Shown here piece by piece: positions 52,166-61,147 of a stretch of DNA of 64,000 bases. A program made the translations under genes and the position numbers. The stretch comes from Streptomyces ortus (GTDB taxonomy: Bacteria; Actinomycetota; Actinomycetes; Streptomycetales; Streptomycetaceae): positions 7,222,118-7,286,117 of the forward strand of contig NZ_JAIFZO010000002.1 of assembly GCF_026341275.1 (NCBI RefSeq), given 5' to 3'. A model generated the notes under the pieces. That model was not told the origin of the DNA. It did not search any database and saw nothing but the letters and a program-made list of their open reading frames with translations. Position 1 is the stretch's first letter, and each line of letters begins with the position of its first letter.

Positions 52166-52420
52166 ACTTTGTGAGCCCATCACGACAGTGACGCGGCTGC
52201 AGGACCAGAACAAGCTCGCCTCTGAATTAGAGGTTCCCTCTCTTCTGTACTTACGACACCGAGGAAATGAAAGCAGCATCACGCACCGTTGCGTAATGCT
52301 CACCAAAACCGGAGCTTCTGTTGTGCCCCGGACTTTCGGGTGTCACGGCAGAGGCCCGCATGGCGGAAACCTACTCGCCCGTTTCTCCGGGACCGAAGTC
52401 ACGATGCAAAGGAGCTCATC

Positions 52421-53449
52421 ATGTCCGCTTCCCTCCCCCCACTGCCCGCTCACCTGATGGTCAGTGACATCAATCCGCACCTGCCGGAAGCTCGGCGGCG
52501 TATGTACTCCTGGGCGGAGTCATTCGATCTTCTTCCTGGGATGCTCCGCCAGCGTTACGAGAACTCACAGATGGAGCTCCTTGCTGCCTACTATTATCCT
52601 AACTGCGATCTGGAAACATTCAGTCTATTGGTCCGCTGGATGCTCCTTGGGGCCATCCATGACGATCTCATGGATGACGTGCTATGCCGCAACGACCCCG
52701 TATCTGCCCGACAATGCATATCCGCCGTCAAGGTGTTTATGTGTGAAGGGAAAGGAAATTCAAGTCCGCTGATGCAGGCACTCGAAAATTTGTGGCACGA
52801 GACTCGCATACCGCAACGCTCCACCATGTGGCAGCACACGCTCGCCCGCCACTGGGAGGTCTCGGGATGGGAGGCCCTAGCATGTGTCGCCGACGACCTG
52901 AGCGGTCGCACACCGCCTCTGCAAGAATATCTTGAACGCCGCCGGGTCGGCGTTACTGAGCTTGTATATGTCGATCTCTTGGAGGTAGCCGAACGAGTGG
53001 ACCTGCAAGAACATGTCCGCAACTTACCCTCAGTGCAGTCCTTGGGGAATCTTTGCTCCGACTATGTCGGCCTCTGTAATGATTTGCTTTCACTGGAGAA
53101 AGACCTACGTGTTGGGGGTGTGCACAACGCTGTTACGACGATTCGGACACGAGATCGCTGCACCCTCGACGAAGCCATTGAACGAGTCAAGAGCCTGGCC
53201 ATCAATGTCGTAGACGCTTACGTAGAGGCTGAGTCCTGGGTCCCCGCCCAGCTCCAATCTGTCGGCTGCACCGGCCGACAGTACGAAGATGTCATGCGGT
53301 ATGCACATGCATTTCGCGCCGTCTTTCACGGAAATCGTGAATGGCACATGACCGTCGCCCGGTTCGCGGATCAAGAAACTAAAGTAAAATCCGCAAATGA
53401 TTCTTCTTATGGGGACGATTTGCGCAGGGTCATCATTGCAAGTTCGTAG
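52421..53449 (+). CDS. Class I terpene synthase
   Basis: A 342-aa protein of normal bacterial terpene cyclase length. ATG 52421 is preceded by AAAGGAG. The Asp-rich motif is HDDLMDD (Asp81, Asp82, Asp85), and the NSE triad is NDLLSLEKD (Asn220, Ser224, Asp228), both binding Mg2+ and diphosphate. A possible terminal Arg sensor region is REWHMTVARF. It would ionise and cyclise a prenyl diphosphate; pairing with the preceding Z-prenyl synthase suggests a cis substrate such as neryl or Z,E-farnesyl diphosphate. The 255-bp gap between the two genes holds no gene. Codon use is visibly less GC-rich than in the neighbours. Confidence 0.88.
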   Translation: MSASLPPLPAHLMVSDINPHLPEARRRMYSWAESFDLLPGMLRQRYENSQMELLAAYYYPNCDLETFSLLVRWMLLGAIHDDLMDDVLCRNDPVSARQCISAVKVFMCEGKGNSSPLMQALENLWHETRIPQRSTMWQHTLARHWEVSGWEALACVADDLSGRTPPLQEYLERRRVGVTELVYVDLLEVAERVDLQEHVRNLPSVQSLGNLCSDYVGLCNDLLSLEKDLRVGGVHNAVTTIRTRDRCTLDEAIERVKSLAINVVDAYVEAESWVPAQLQSVGCTGRQYEDVMRYAHAFRAVFHGNREWHMTVARFADQETKVKSANDSSYGDDLRRVIIASS

Positions 53450-53471
53450 CGGTGATCAGCCCTTGGGCGTG

Positions 53472-53586
53472 TTCAGTGTGGCCGCTGATCGGGTGACAGG
53501 GCGGCGCGGGGTTGGCGTGCGCGACGGGCAGGGCTCCCGTGCCGTTGAGGGAGGTGTTCGACGTCTCAACTCGGCAGCGCAGGAGC
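53472..53586 (-). repeat. Right copy of the ~115-bp inverted repeat flanking the terpene pair
   Basis: The reverse complement matches 50855-50968 with about eight mismatches. It begins 22 bp after the terpene synthase stop. Together the two copies give the terpene pair the geometry of a composite mobile unit bounded by IS-derived ends. Confidence 0.85.
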
Positions 53587-54140
53587 CCTTTCGGCAGAAG
53601 CGGAATTATTGTTGAGCGAGACTATGTCACCGCTTATGTACCCATAGGCTCTGTTCACGCCGAACTGCGGCCGCTGGAACAGTTCCAACACGTCGGATTC
53701 AGGGTCGGGCACTCATTGCATGCAGTAGCGACAGAGTCAGACTCTCTTCCGACGCTGGGAACGAAAGCCTGCGGAGCAAGGGATGCGGGGACACGTTGAA
53801 ATATCCTGCAGTGAACGGCCCGAAGGCCGCCGGGCCTGTAACGATGGGACGGCCCGCCTCGCCGAGGGGAAAACGGCCGGTTCTTGTCGAGCAGGGCGTG
53901 GTGGGAGTGGCAGTGAGACATCTGAGCGCGCGGGGTACGCTTTATCGTTTTTCCTTGCCGAACCTATGGTGACCTTTTTGTCATCGGAGTGTCATCCGCA
54001 TGGATGTAGCCAGGATGGCATATTCATGCGATGTGAACGATCCATTTGCTTTCAGCCCTGTGATGTTCTGGTCCGCAAGCGAACAGCGGAAGCTCGGCGT
54101 CGCCCGTCGCCGTGCGACACAAGGAGGTGAGGAGCTGTCG
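53587..54140. other. Gene-free stretch right of the terpene island
   Basis: About 550 bp of lower-GC DNA with only short overlapping frames and no recognisable domain. It may be debris from the insertion events; I see nothing that can be named. Confidence 0.4.
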
Positions 54141-55517
54141 TCATGTACGAAAGGATCCCCGGCGCACACGACAGGCGTCGCGGAGACGCTCAGCGAGCGT
54201 GACCGCCTGCCGTTGACGGGGGTAGCGCGCAAGGTGTTGACGGAGGCGTTGGAGTGCGGTGTCGATTCGGGTGGAATGCAGGTAAGGGCAGAGATCCAGG
54301 AAGAGGTGACCGTGGATGACGGCGGCGTCGACGTGACCCATGTCCAGTTGCATCTCAGCCAGGCGGGCATGGGTCAGGGCGGCGGGCTTGCGTTCGTCCG
54401 GGGAGCGGTGACGGGCGGAGGACTGCAGGGCGGCGAGGGCTTGGTCGGGTAGGCCGAGTGCGTGCAGTGTCTGGGCGCGCTGATAGTCCAGGCCGGCGCG
54501 GGGATAGGTGTTGAACGGGCCTGTGGCAGCGGTGGCTTGGGCGTGGTGTTCTTCGGCGAGGGCCAGATCCGCGGGCGCACGTCGGCGGTCACCGTGGGCG
54601 GCACCGGCGTAGGCACGCTGGGCCAAGAGGAACGCTCGGGGGGCTGGGTCTGCGTGAGCAGGTAACGCGGAGATCGAGGCTTCGGCAAGTTGAAGGGCGT
54701 GGCGTAGATGGCCAAGACGTAGAGCCTGGGCGCTCAGTGCGCGTAGCGTGATCGCGTATAGACGGGCGTCACCGGCCCGTGTTGCCAGATCGAGGGCGGT
54801 GCGGAAGTAGCGCTGCGCCAACCCAGGGTGGCCGGAGTCGTCATTTGTCAGAGCCAGGAGATGAGTGAGCTGTCCGGCGCCCCGGAGCAGGTCGTTGTGT
54901 AGCGCCCCGTTGGCGGGGGCGTGGAGGAGCCGGCCGACCTGGTCGGCGAGGTAGGAGGCGAGCATGGCGCGGACGTGGGCGCCGCCGTGGCGGTCGGCCA
55001 GGGTGGCGAAGGTCTGTGTCATCTCCTTCAGAGCTTCGACGTCGCAGGTGGCGACCTGGATGCCGGTAGGTTCTTTCCGCCCCTCGACGGGGAGTGCGCC
55101 GAAGTCGGGCAGAGCAGAGGCGGCTGTGGTCACGGCGTAGGCCGTCTTGGCCAAGAACGAACGGCGCTCGGGGTCGGTTTCGGTGCGGCACAGATTCAAC
55201 AGATGATGCACAGGATCAGCTTCCGCAGACGGCGTAGAGCTTGGCGCTGACGGTGCCTGCGGGGCCGGGGCGAAACCCGCGTCCTGGACCGTGACCAGAC
55301 GCCCGATGCGCTCGGATAGTGCCGCGGCGATCAGATGAGGGGCGGGAGGACGAGGCCGAGTGCCGGTGAGCCAATGGGCCACCGCAGTACGGTCGTAACG
55401 TAACGCGAGTCCTTGGGCCGCGCCCAGGGCTCGCACCGAACGAGCCAGATCGCCGGCACTCCACCCAGCTTCGGCGAGTAGCGCGGCAAGTTTGTTGTTC
55501 GGCGCATGGCCGGGCAT
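54141..55517 (-). CDS. Streptomyces-type regulator: N-terminal HTH with TPR-like C-terminal repeats
   Basis: A 458-aa protein from ATG 55517. Residues 1-75 are an XRE-like DNA-binding domain characteristic of Streptomyces (NKLAALLAEAGWSAGDLARS, then LRYDRTAVAHWLTGTRPRPP). Residues about 190-450 are helical TPR-like repeats (GLAQRYFRTALDLATRAGDA, LRALSAQALRLGHLRHALQL, RAQTLHALGLPDQALAALQS, ARLAEMQLDMGHVDAAVIHG). Such proteins occur near specialised-metabolite clusters and may sense small signals. It lies between the terpene island and the MEP operon and could regulate either. Confidence 0.85.
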   Translation of the reverse strand: MPGHAPNNKLAALLAEAGWSAGDLARSVRALGAAQGLALRYDRTAVAHWLTGTRPRPPAPHLIAAALSERIGRLVTVQDAGFAPAPQAPSAPSSTPSAEADPVHHLLNLCRTETDPERRSFLAKTAYAVTTAASALPDFGALPVEGRKEPTGIQVATCDVEALKEMTQTFATLADRHGGAHVRAMLASYLADQVGRLLHAPANGALHNDLLRGAGQLTHLLALTNDDSGHPGLAQRYFRTALDLATRAGDARLYAITLRALSAQALRLGHLRHALQLAEASISALPAHADPAPRAFLLAQRAYAGAAHGDRRRAPADLALAEEHHAQATAATGPFNTYPRAGLDYQRAQTLHALGLPDQALAALQSSARHRSPDERKPAALTHARLAEMQLDMGHVDAAVIHGHLFLDLCPYLHSTRIDTALQRLRQHLARYPRQRQAVTLAERLRDACRVRRGSFRT

Positions 55518-55567
55518 CCTGTTCCTCTCCGCGAGAGGGGCGGGTCCGTAGACGGCACTACCGCCTC

Positions 55568-55813
55568 TCAGACTTTTCTCGTGCATTCGGCGACGAGTCC
55601 CGCGTCCCGCCGGCGGGCGAAGAAGGCGTACACGCGCGGCCAGGGCGGGAAGTCCGACGGCTTCGATCGCCACTTGATGCCGTTGCCGACGAGGTAGCGG
55701 ATCGCGTCGATCATCTGCCGGTGGCAGTAGCCCTCCGGTCGGCCGCCCCGCCCGGCCAGCCATCCCGGCACCGGCAGCAGACCCCGCACCAAAACCCACT
55801 CGGCATCGCTCAT
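55568..55813 (-). pseudogene. IS5-family transposase, N-terminal fragment
   Basis: The frame encodes only the beginning of an IS5-type transposase: MSDAEWVLVRGLLPVPGWLA, then GGRPEGYCHRQMIDAIRYLV and NGIKWRSKPSDFPPWPRVYA. Similarity stops after GLVAE, and the frame ends eight codons later, so the catalytic DDE core is missing. A YGSN just before the Met, also family-like, shows that the fragment starts slightly upstream. It is a different transposase from the one at 49.9-50.6 kb. The 55814-56122 gap shows nothing further. Confidence 0.75.
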
Positions 55814-56122
55814 GTTCGAGCCGTACCGAGGCCGGCGCCCCGGTTGGTCGGCAGCGTTCCCGAACCTGTGGGCGAGACAGTCACACCCAGGAGTGGACGG
55901 ACTGGGCCGGGCGACCGCGATCACGCGACACTTCGACAACAGGGCCTCTTGCTTCTCACTGGACTCGACATCTGCGAGCTACCAGGAGGCCCGTCCTTCA
56001 TGCCCGAACATTCGACAACTCAACTGATCCAGCACTCTGTTCGAGGCCCAGCCGACCACCCGAGCGGATAGAGAACAGCCGGTCGGAGAACCTTCCAGCT
56101 CCGGAGGGATCTCCGGTGGCGC

Positions 56123-57097
56123 CTACCGAAGGTTGCGGCGGAGTTCGTGGGGGAGGGCGAAGGCGATGGATTCATCGGCGGTCGTCACGGTCTCGACGTC
56201 GCTGTAGCCGCGTTCGGCGAGCCATTCCAGGACGTCGTCGACCAGGACGTCGGGGGCGGAGGCGCCCGAGGTCAGGCCGACGGTGGTGACGCCTTCCAGC
56301 CAGGTCTCGTCGATCTCGTGGGCGAAGTCGACGAGGTGGGCGGCGGGCGCGCCGGCGTTGCGGGCCACTTCGACCATGCGCACGGAGTTGGAGGAGTTCT
56401 TGGAGCCGACGACGATGACGAGTTCGGTGTTCTCGGCGAGTTTTTTCACCGCGGTCTGGCGGTTCTGGGTGGCGTAGCAGATGTCGTCGCTGGGTGGTGA
56501 GGTCAGGTTCGGGAAGCGGTTTTTGAGGGCGTTGACGGTTTCCATGGTTTCGTCGACTGAGAGGGTGGTCTGGGAGAGCCAGACGACTTTTGATTCGTCG
56601 CGTACGCAGAGGTCGGCGACGTTGTCGGGGCCGTCGACGAGGGTGATGTGGTCGGGGGCTTCGCCGCTGGTGCCGATGACTTCTTCGTGTCCTTCGTGGC
56701 CGATCAGGAGGATGTGGTAGTCCTGCGCTGCGTAGCGGACGGCTTCCCGGTGGACCTTGGTGACCAGTGGGCAGGTTGCGTCGATCGTCGCGAGGCGGCG
56801 TTCGGCGGCTTCGGCGTGGACGGTGGGGGCCACGCCGTGAGCGGAGAACAGGACGATGGCGCCTTCGGGTACTTCGTCGGTCTGTTCGACGAAGATGGCG
56901 CCCTTCTTCTGCAGGCTTTGCACGACGTATTTGTTGTGGACGATCTCGTGCCGGACGTAGATGGGGGTCCCGTACTGTTCTAGGGCTTTTTCGACGGCGA
57001 GGACGGCGCGGTCCACGCCGGCGCACCAGCCGCGGGGTGAGGCCAGCAGGACCCGGCCGGGCTGCGACGCCGGCTTCGGTGGGGGTGTGATGGTCAT
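56123..57097 (-). CDS. ispH: 4-hydroxy-3-methylbut-2-enyl diphosphate reductase
   Basis: A 324-aa IspH, the last enzyme of the MEP pathway, making IPP and DMAPP from HMBPP. The three cluster-binding cysteines are Cys25 (PRGWCAGVDRAV), Cys109 (DATCPLVTKVH) and Cys207 (DDICYATQNRQ). The HGVAPTVHAEA and SKNSSNSVRMVEVA substrate motifs are present. The start overlaps the stop of the prenyl synthase gene by 4 nt (57094-57097). It is the last gene of the dxs-ispG-prenyl synthase-ispH operon, probably a second copy dedicated to a specialised terpenoid. Confidence 0.95.
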   Translation of the reverse strand: MTITPPPKPASQPGRVLLASPRGWCAGVDRAVLAVEKALEQYGTPIYVRHEIVHNKYVVQSLQKKGAIFVEQTDEVPEGAIVLFSAHGVAPTVHAEAAERRLATIDATCPLVTKVHREAVRYAAQDYHILLIGHEGHEEVIGTSGEAPDHITLVDGPDNVADLCVRDESKVVWLSQTTLSVDETMETVNALKNRFPNLTSPPSDDICYATQNRQTAVKKLAENTELVIVVGSKNSSNSVRMVEVARNAGAPAAHLVDFAHEIDETWLEGVTTVGLTSGASAPDVLVDDVLEWLAERGYSDVETVTTADESIAFALPHELRRNLR

Positions 57098-58128
57098 ATG
57101 GTCCTCGATGTGGCGCTGACGGCCAGAGAGCGCAGTACGGCCGTGATGTGGGTGGGCAGGTTGGCGGTGTCCAGGGCGGTCAGTGCGCTCTGGCGCCGCT
57201 CGGTGATCATTTCCTCTACCGTTGTTCGGGCGCCGGTGTCGGTGAGGACGGTGCGGATCTGGTCTGCGCCGGCATCGATGGGGTGCGGGTTGTCGACGTG
57301 GTGGTGCAGGACGCGGCGCTGGGGTCCGTCGGCGTTTTGCAGGGCGAGGGCCATCAGGACGGTGGTTTTGCCTTCCCGTAGGTCGTCCAGGCAGGGCTTG
57401 CCGGTGTGGGTGGGGTTGCCGAAGATGCCCAGGAGATCGTCGCGGAGTTGGAAGGCCTCGCCCACGGCCATGCCGCAGGCGGTCAGCGTGGCGCGTATGG
57501 CGTCGCCGTCGCCGGTGAGTGCCGCTCCCAGCAGCAGGGGACCTTCGATGGTGTATTTCGCAATGTTGTATTGCGCGATCGTCAGGGCGGGGCCGGGGTC
57601 GGCGGAGGGCTGTCCCGCGTGGGAGATGTCGAGGTACTGCCCGTAGATGGTGTCAGCACGCAGGGCGTTGGCGATGGGCAGGACCGCATCAAGCTGTGCG
57701 GGGGTGAGTCCGGCACCGTGGAGGAGCTGGTCGGCGAATACGAGGACGAGGTCGCCGATGAGGATGGCGGCGTGGGTGCTGGTCTGACCGTGGACGGTGG
57801 GTTGGCCGCGGCGGGTGTCGGAGGCGTCGATGATGTCGTCGTGGATGAGGGCGAAGGAGTGGAACATCTCCAGTGACGCGGCGGCCCTGATGGCCGGGTC
57901 GAGGGTGCCGGTGCCTCCGGCGGCCTGCCAGCCGGCTACGCACAGCACGGGTCGGATGCGTTTGCCGCCCGCGCCGAGGAAGCCGCTCAGCGCCTCGGCT
58001 GCCTGCTGCGGAAGGCTGCGGTCAAGTGCGCTGTGGGTCTGGGTGGCCAGGAAGTCGGTGAGGACGGTGTCCACCGCGCGGCGTACCGCGTCCTGGTCGA
58101 AGAGTGTGGCCGGTGCTTGGACGCTCAT
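57094..58128 (-). CDS. All-trans polyprenyl diphosphate synthase, probably geranylgeranyl diphosphate synthase
   Basis: A 344-aa trans-prenyltransferase from ATG 58128, overlapping ispG by 4 nt. The first Asp-rich motif is DDIID (Asp97, Asp98, Asp101) followed by ASDTRRGQPTVHG; the second is LRDDLLGIFGNP. The K-R-R-P site reads GGKRIRPVLC. The absence of a two-residue insertion in the first motif, with Phe92 at position -5, fits type I (archaeal-type) GGPP synthases, although a C15 product cannot be excluded. Its place inside an MEP operon indicates coupled supply of precursor and C20 chain for a diterpenoid or related lipid. Confidence 0.88.
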   Translation of the reverse strand: MSVQAPATLFDQDAVRRAVDTVLTDFLATQTHSALDRSLPQQAAEALSGFLGAGGKRIRPVLCVAGWQAAGGTGTLDPAIRAAASLEMFHSFALIHDDIIDASDTRRGQPTVHGQTSTHAAILIGDLVLVFADQLLHGAGLTPAQLDAVLPIANALRADTIYGQYLDISHAGQPSADPGPALTIAQYNIAKYTIEGPLLLGAALTGDGDAIRATLTACGMAVGEAFQLRDDLLGIFGNPTHTGKPCLDDLREGKTTVLMALALQNADGPQRRVLHHHVDNPHPIDAGADQIRTVLTDTGARTTVEEMITERRQSALTALDTANLPTHITAVLRSLAVSATSRTI

Positions 58129-59273
58129 GCTTGTGTCTCCCCTTCCGCGTCGGCGGGGGCGAGTTGTTCGCCCAGGCGCATCGCTTCCTCGACCAGGGCG
58201 TCGACGATTTTCGACTCGGGGACGGTCTTGACGACCTCGCCCTTGACGAAGATCTGTCCTTTGCCGTTGCCGGAGGCGACTCCGAGGTCGGCTTCGCGGG
58301 CTTCGCCGGGCCCGTTGACGACGCAGCCCATGACCGCGACGCGCAGCGGGTAGGGGAAGCCGTCCAGGGCGGCGGTGACACGTTCGGTGAGGGCATAGAC
58401 GTCGACCTGGGCGCGGCCGCAGGAGGGGCAGGAGACGATCTCCAGCTGGCGGGCGCGCAGCCCCAGCGACTGCAGGATCTGCAGGCCGGTCTTGACCTCT
58501 TCGACGGGCGGTGCGGTCAGGGAGACGCGGATGGTGTCGCCGATACCTTCGGCCAGGAGGATGGCGAAGGCGGTGGCGGATTTGATGGTGCCCTGGGGTG
58601 GAGGGCCGGCTTCGGTGACGCCCAGATGCAGGGGGTAGTCGCAGGCGGCGGCGAGGTGGCGGTAGGCGGCGACCATGGTCATGGGGTCGTGGTGTTTGAC
58701 GGAGATTTTCAGGTCGGTGAAGCCGTGCTCCTCGAACAGGGAGCACTCCCACAGGGCGGACTCGGCCAGCGCCTCGGGGGTGGCTTTGCCGTACTTGGCC
58801 AGCAGCCGCCGGTCCAGGCTTCCGGCGTTGACGCCGATGCGGATCGGCACCCTGGCCGCTGCGGCGGCTTTGGCGATCTCTTTGACTTTGTCGTCGAAGG
58901 CCTTGATGTTGCCGGGGTTGACGCGCACCGCGGCGCAGCCGGCGTCCAGGGCGGCGAAGACGTAGCGGGGCTGGAAGTGGATGTCGGCGATGACGGGGAT
59001 CTTCGACTTCGCGGCGATCGCAGGCAGCGCGTCGGCGTCGTCCTGGGAGGGCACCGCGACACGGACGATCTCGCAGCCGGCCGCGGTCAGTTCGGCGATC
59101 TGCTGCAGCGTCGCGTCGACGTGCGCGGTGGGGGTGGTGGTCATGGACTGCACGGAGACCGGTGCGCCGCCGCCTACTGGGACATCGGCGACGTGGATTT
59201 GCCGACAGCGGCGGCGCACCGGCGTTGTGGGGGTGGAGGGCATGGCGGGCTGGGGGAGGTCGACGGCGGTCAT
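58125..59273 (-). CDS. ispG: 4-hydroxy-3-methylbut-2-en-1-yl diphosphate synthase
   Basis: A 382-aa IspG (GcpE). The TIM-barrel part includes VSVQSMTTTPTAHVDATLQQ and IPVIADIHFQPRYVFAALDA. The C-terminal [4Fe-4S] site is seen in IVSCPSCGRAQVDVYAL and AVMGCVVNGPGEAREADLG (three Cys plus a Glu). It converts MEcPP to HMBPP. ATG 59273 overlaps the dxs stop by 4 nt, and its own stop overlaps the prenyl synthase start by 4 nt, so all four genes are translationally coupled. Confidence 0.95.
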   Translation of the reverse strand: MTAVDLPQPAMPSTPTTPVRRRCRQIHVADVPVGGGAPVSVQSMTTTPTAHVDATLQQIAELTAAGCEIVRVAVPSQDDADALPAIAAKSKIPVIADIHFQPRYVFAALDAGCAAVRVNPGNIKAFDDKVKEIAKAAAAARVPIRIGVNAGSLDRRLLAKYGKATPEALAESALWECSLFEEHGFTDLKISVKHHDPMTMVAAYRHLAAACDYPLHLGVTEAGPPPQGTIKSATAFAILLAEGIGDTIRVSLTAPPVEEVKTGLQILQSLGLRARQLEIVSCPSCGRAQVDVYALTERVTAALDGFPYPLRVAVMGCVVNGPGEAREADLGVASGNGKGQIFVKGEVVKTVPESKIVDALVEEAMRLGEQLAPADAEGETQA

Positions 59274-61147
59274 TGTGGGCTCCCGTCGGTGATGGTGTGC
59301 TCGAGGGGTTTTCCGGCGCGGGCGCGCAGCACCGTGTAGGCGATTTGCGCGGATGAGAGGCCGGCGTCGGTCAGCAGTTGTTCGCGGGGTCCGTGTGTGA
59401 GGAAGGCGCGGGGCAGTCCCAGCGTGCGGATGGGGGTGGTGATGGCGTTGTCCTGCAGGTGCTGGGCGAGGGTGCTGCCGAGGCCTCCGGTGCGGGAGTT
59501 GTCCTCCACGGTGACCACCAGCCGGTGCCGGGCGGCCAGCTCGAGCAGTTCCGGTGCGACGGGGGTGGCCCAGCGCGGGTCGGCGACGCTGACCCCGATG
59601 CCCTGCTCGGTCAACTGGGAGGCCGCCTGCAGGCACAGCGGCGCGAGCGGCCCGTAGGAGATGAGGAGCACGTCGCGGATCCCGGACTCCGACAGGATGT
59701 CCACGCTGCCCGCGCGGCGTACGGCCTCAAGGTCTGGGCCGGCTGTCCCTTTGGGGAAGCGGACGGCGGTGGGGCCCGCTTCGTGGGCGGTGGCTTCGCG
59801 CAGCAGCGACTTCAGTTGGCTGCTGTCGCGGGGGACGGCGAGGCGCAGGCCGGGCACCATGCCGAGCAGGGAGGCATCCCACATGCCGTGATGGGAGGCG
59901 CCGTCGGGGCCGGTGACGCCGGCCCGGTCCAGGACGAAGGTGACCGGCAGGCGGTGCAGGGCCACGTCCATGAGGACCTGGTCCGCGGCGCGGGTGAGGA
60001 AGGTGGAGTAGAGGGCGACGACGGGATGGAGGCCGCCGAGAGCCAGGCCGGCTGCGGAGGTGACGGCGTGCTGTTCGGCGATCCCGACGTCGAAGACCCG
60101 CTCGGGGTACTTGACCGCCATCGGATACAGGCCGGTGGGGCGCAGCATGGAGGCGGTGACGGCGACCAGGTCCTCGCGTTCGCCGGCCAGCTCCAGTAGG
60201 GCCTGGCTGAAGACGCTGGTCCACGATGCGGCGGGCGGTCCTGCGGTGGGGGCGGGTTTGCCGGTGACGGCGTCCACGGTGCCGACCGCGTGTAGGCAGT
60301 CCGCCTCATCACCCTCGGCCGGTCCGAAGCCCCAGCCTTTGACGGTCACCGCGTGGACGAGCACCGGACGGCGCAGGGCACGCGCATGGTCCAGCACGTG
60401 TTGCAGGGCGCCGGTGTCATGGCCGTCCACGGGCCCCAGATAGGTGAAGCCGAGCTGGGTGAACAGATCCGGCGCCTCCGAGGCGTCCGTAATGTTGGAG
60501 TGGTCACCGGGGTATTTGAGAGTGTGCAGGTGGCGGGTGAGGGCTCCGGTGGTGGGGGCGTAGGAGCGGCCATTGTCGTTGAGGACGACAATCACCGGAC
60601 GCTGGCTGGCGCCGATGTTGTTCAGTGCTTCCCAGGCCATGCCGCCGGTCATGGCTCCGTCGCCGATGACGGCAACCACCGACAGGTTGTGGCGCCCGTT
60701 CAGCTCGTTGGCCTTGGCCAGGCCATCGGCGTAGGAGAGTGATGTGGAAGCGTGGGAGTTCTCGCACCAGTCGTGCACCGACTCGGCGCGCGAGGGGTAG
60801 CCGGACAGTCCCCCGGCCTGGCGCAGTCGGTCGAAACCGGCGGCACGGCCGGTCAGGATCTTGTGGACGTAGGCCTGGTGGCCGGTGTCGAAAAGGATCG
60901 CGTCACGGGGCGAGTCGAAGACGCGGTGCAAAGCGATGGTCAGCTCCACCACTCCCAGGTTCGGTCCCAGGTGCCCGCCGGCCGCGCAGACCTTCTCGAT
61001 CAAGTACGTGCGGATGTCCTGTGCCAAAGCCGCGAGTTGTCCGGCCGGCAGGGCGCGCACGGTATGCGGGCCACCCAGCGTGGTCAGGTGTGCCCCCTCG
61101 AGCGTGGTGGCCGGATCGGCGGCGTGGGCCGCGGAGAGTTCAGTCAT
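59270..61147 (-). CDS. dxs: 1-deoxy-D-xylulose-5-phosphate synthase
   Basis: A 625-aa Dxs, first and flux-controlling enzyme of the MEP pathway. The TPP motif is GDGAMTGGMAWEALNNIG. The N-terminal HLGPNLGVVELTIALHRVFD and FDTGHQAYVHKILTGR are diagnostic, as are DRAGVTGPDGASHHGMWD and the C-terminal VEDNSRTGGLGSTL. It is the first gene of the leftward four-gene operon. Its neighbours (MEP enzymes plus a GGPP synthase) suggest a pathway-specific copy boosting precursor supply, rather than the housekeeping dxs. Confidence 0.95.
   Translation of the reverse strand: MTELSAAHAADPATTLEGAHLTTLGGPHTVRALPAGQLAALAQDIRTYLIEKVCAAGGHLGPNLGVVELTIALHRVFDSPRDAILFDTGHQAYVHKILTGRAAGFDRLRQAGGLSGYPSRAESVHDWCENSHASTSLSYADGLAKANELNGRHNLSVVAVIGDGAMTGGMAWEALNNIGASQRPVIVVLNDNGRSYAPTTGALTRHLHTLKYPGDHSNITDASEAPDLFTQLGFTYLGPVDGHDTGALQHVLDHARALRRPVLVHAVTVKGWGFGPAEGDEADCLHAVGTVDAVTGKPAPTAGPPAASWTSVFSQALLELAGEREDLVAVTASMLRPTGLYPMAVKYPERVFDVGIAEQHAVTSAAGLALGGLHPVVALYSTFLTRAADQVLMDVALHRLPVTFVLDRAGVTGPDGASHHGMWDASLLGMVPGLRLAVPRDSSQLKSLLREATAHEAGPTAVRFPKGTAGPDLEAVRRAGSVDILSESGIRDVLLISYGPLAPLCLQAASQLTEQGIGVSVADPRWATPVAPELLELAARHRLVVTVEDNSRTGGLGSTLAQHLQDNAITTPIRTLGLPRAFLTHGPREQLLTDAGLSSAQIAYTVLRARAGKPLEHTITDGSPQ

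Noticed and set aside
53587..54140. Short plus-strand frames right of the terpene synthase as a small gene.
   Set aside because: No recognisable domain, poor ribosome sites, several mutually overlapping frames.
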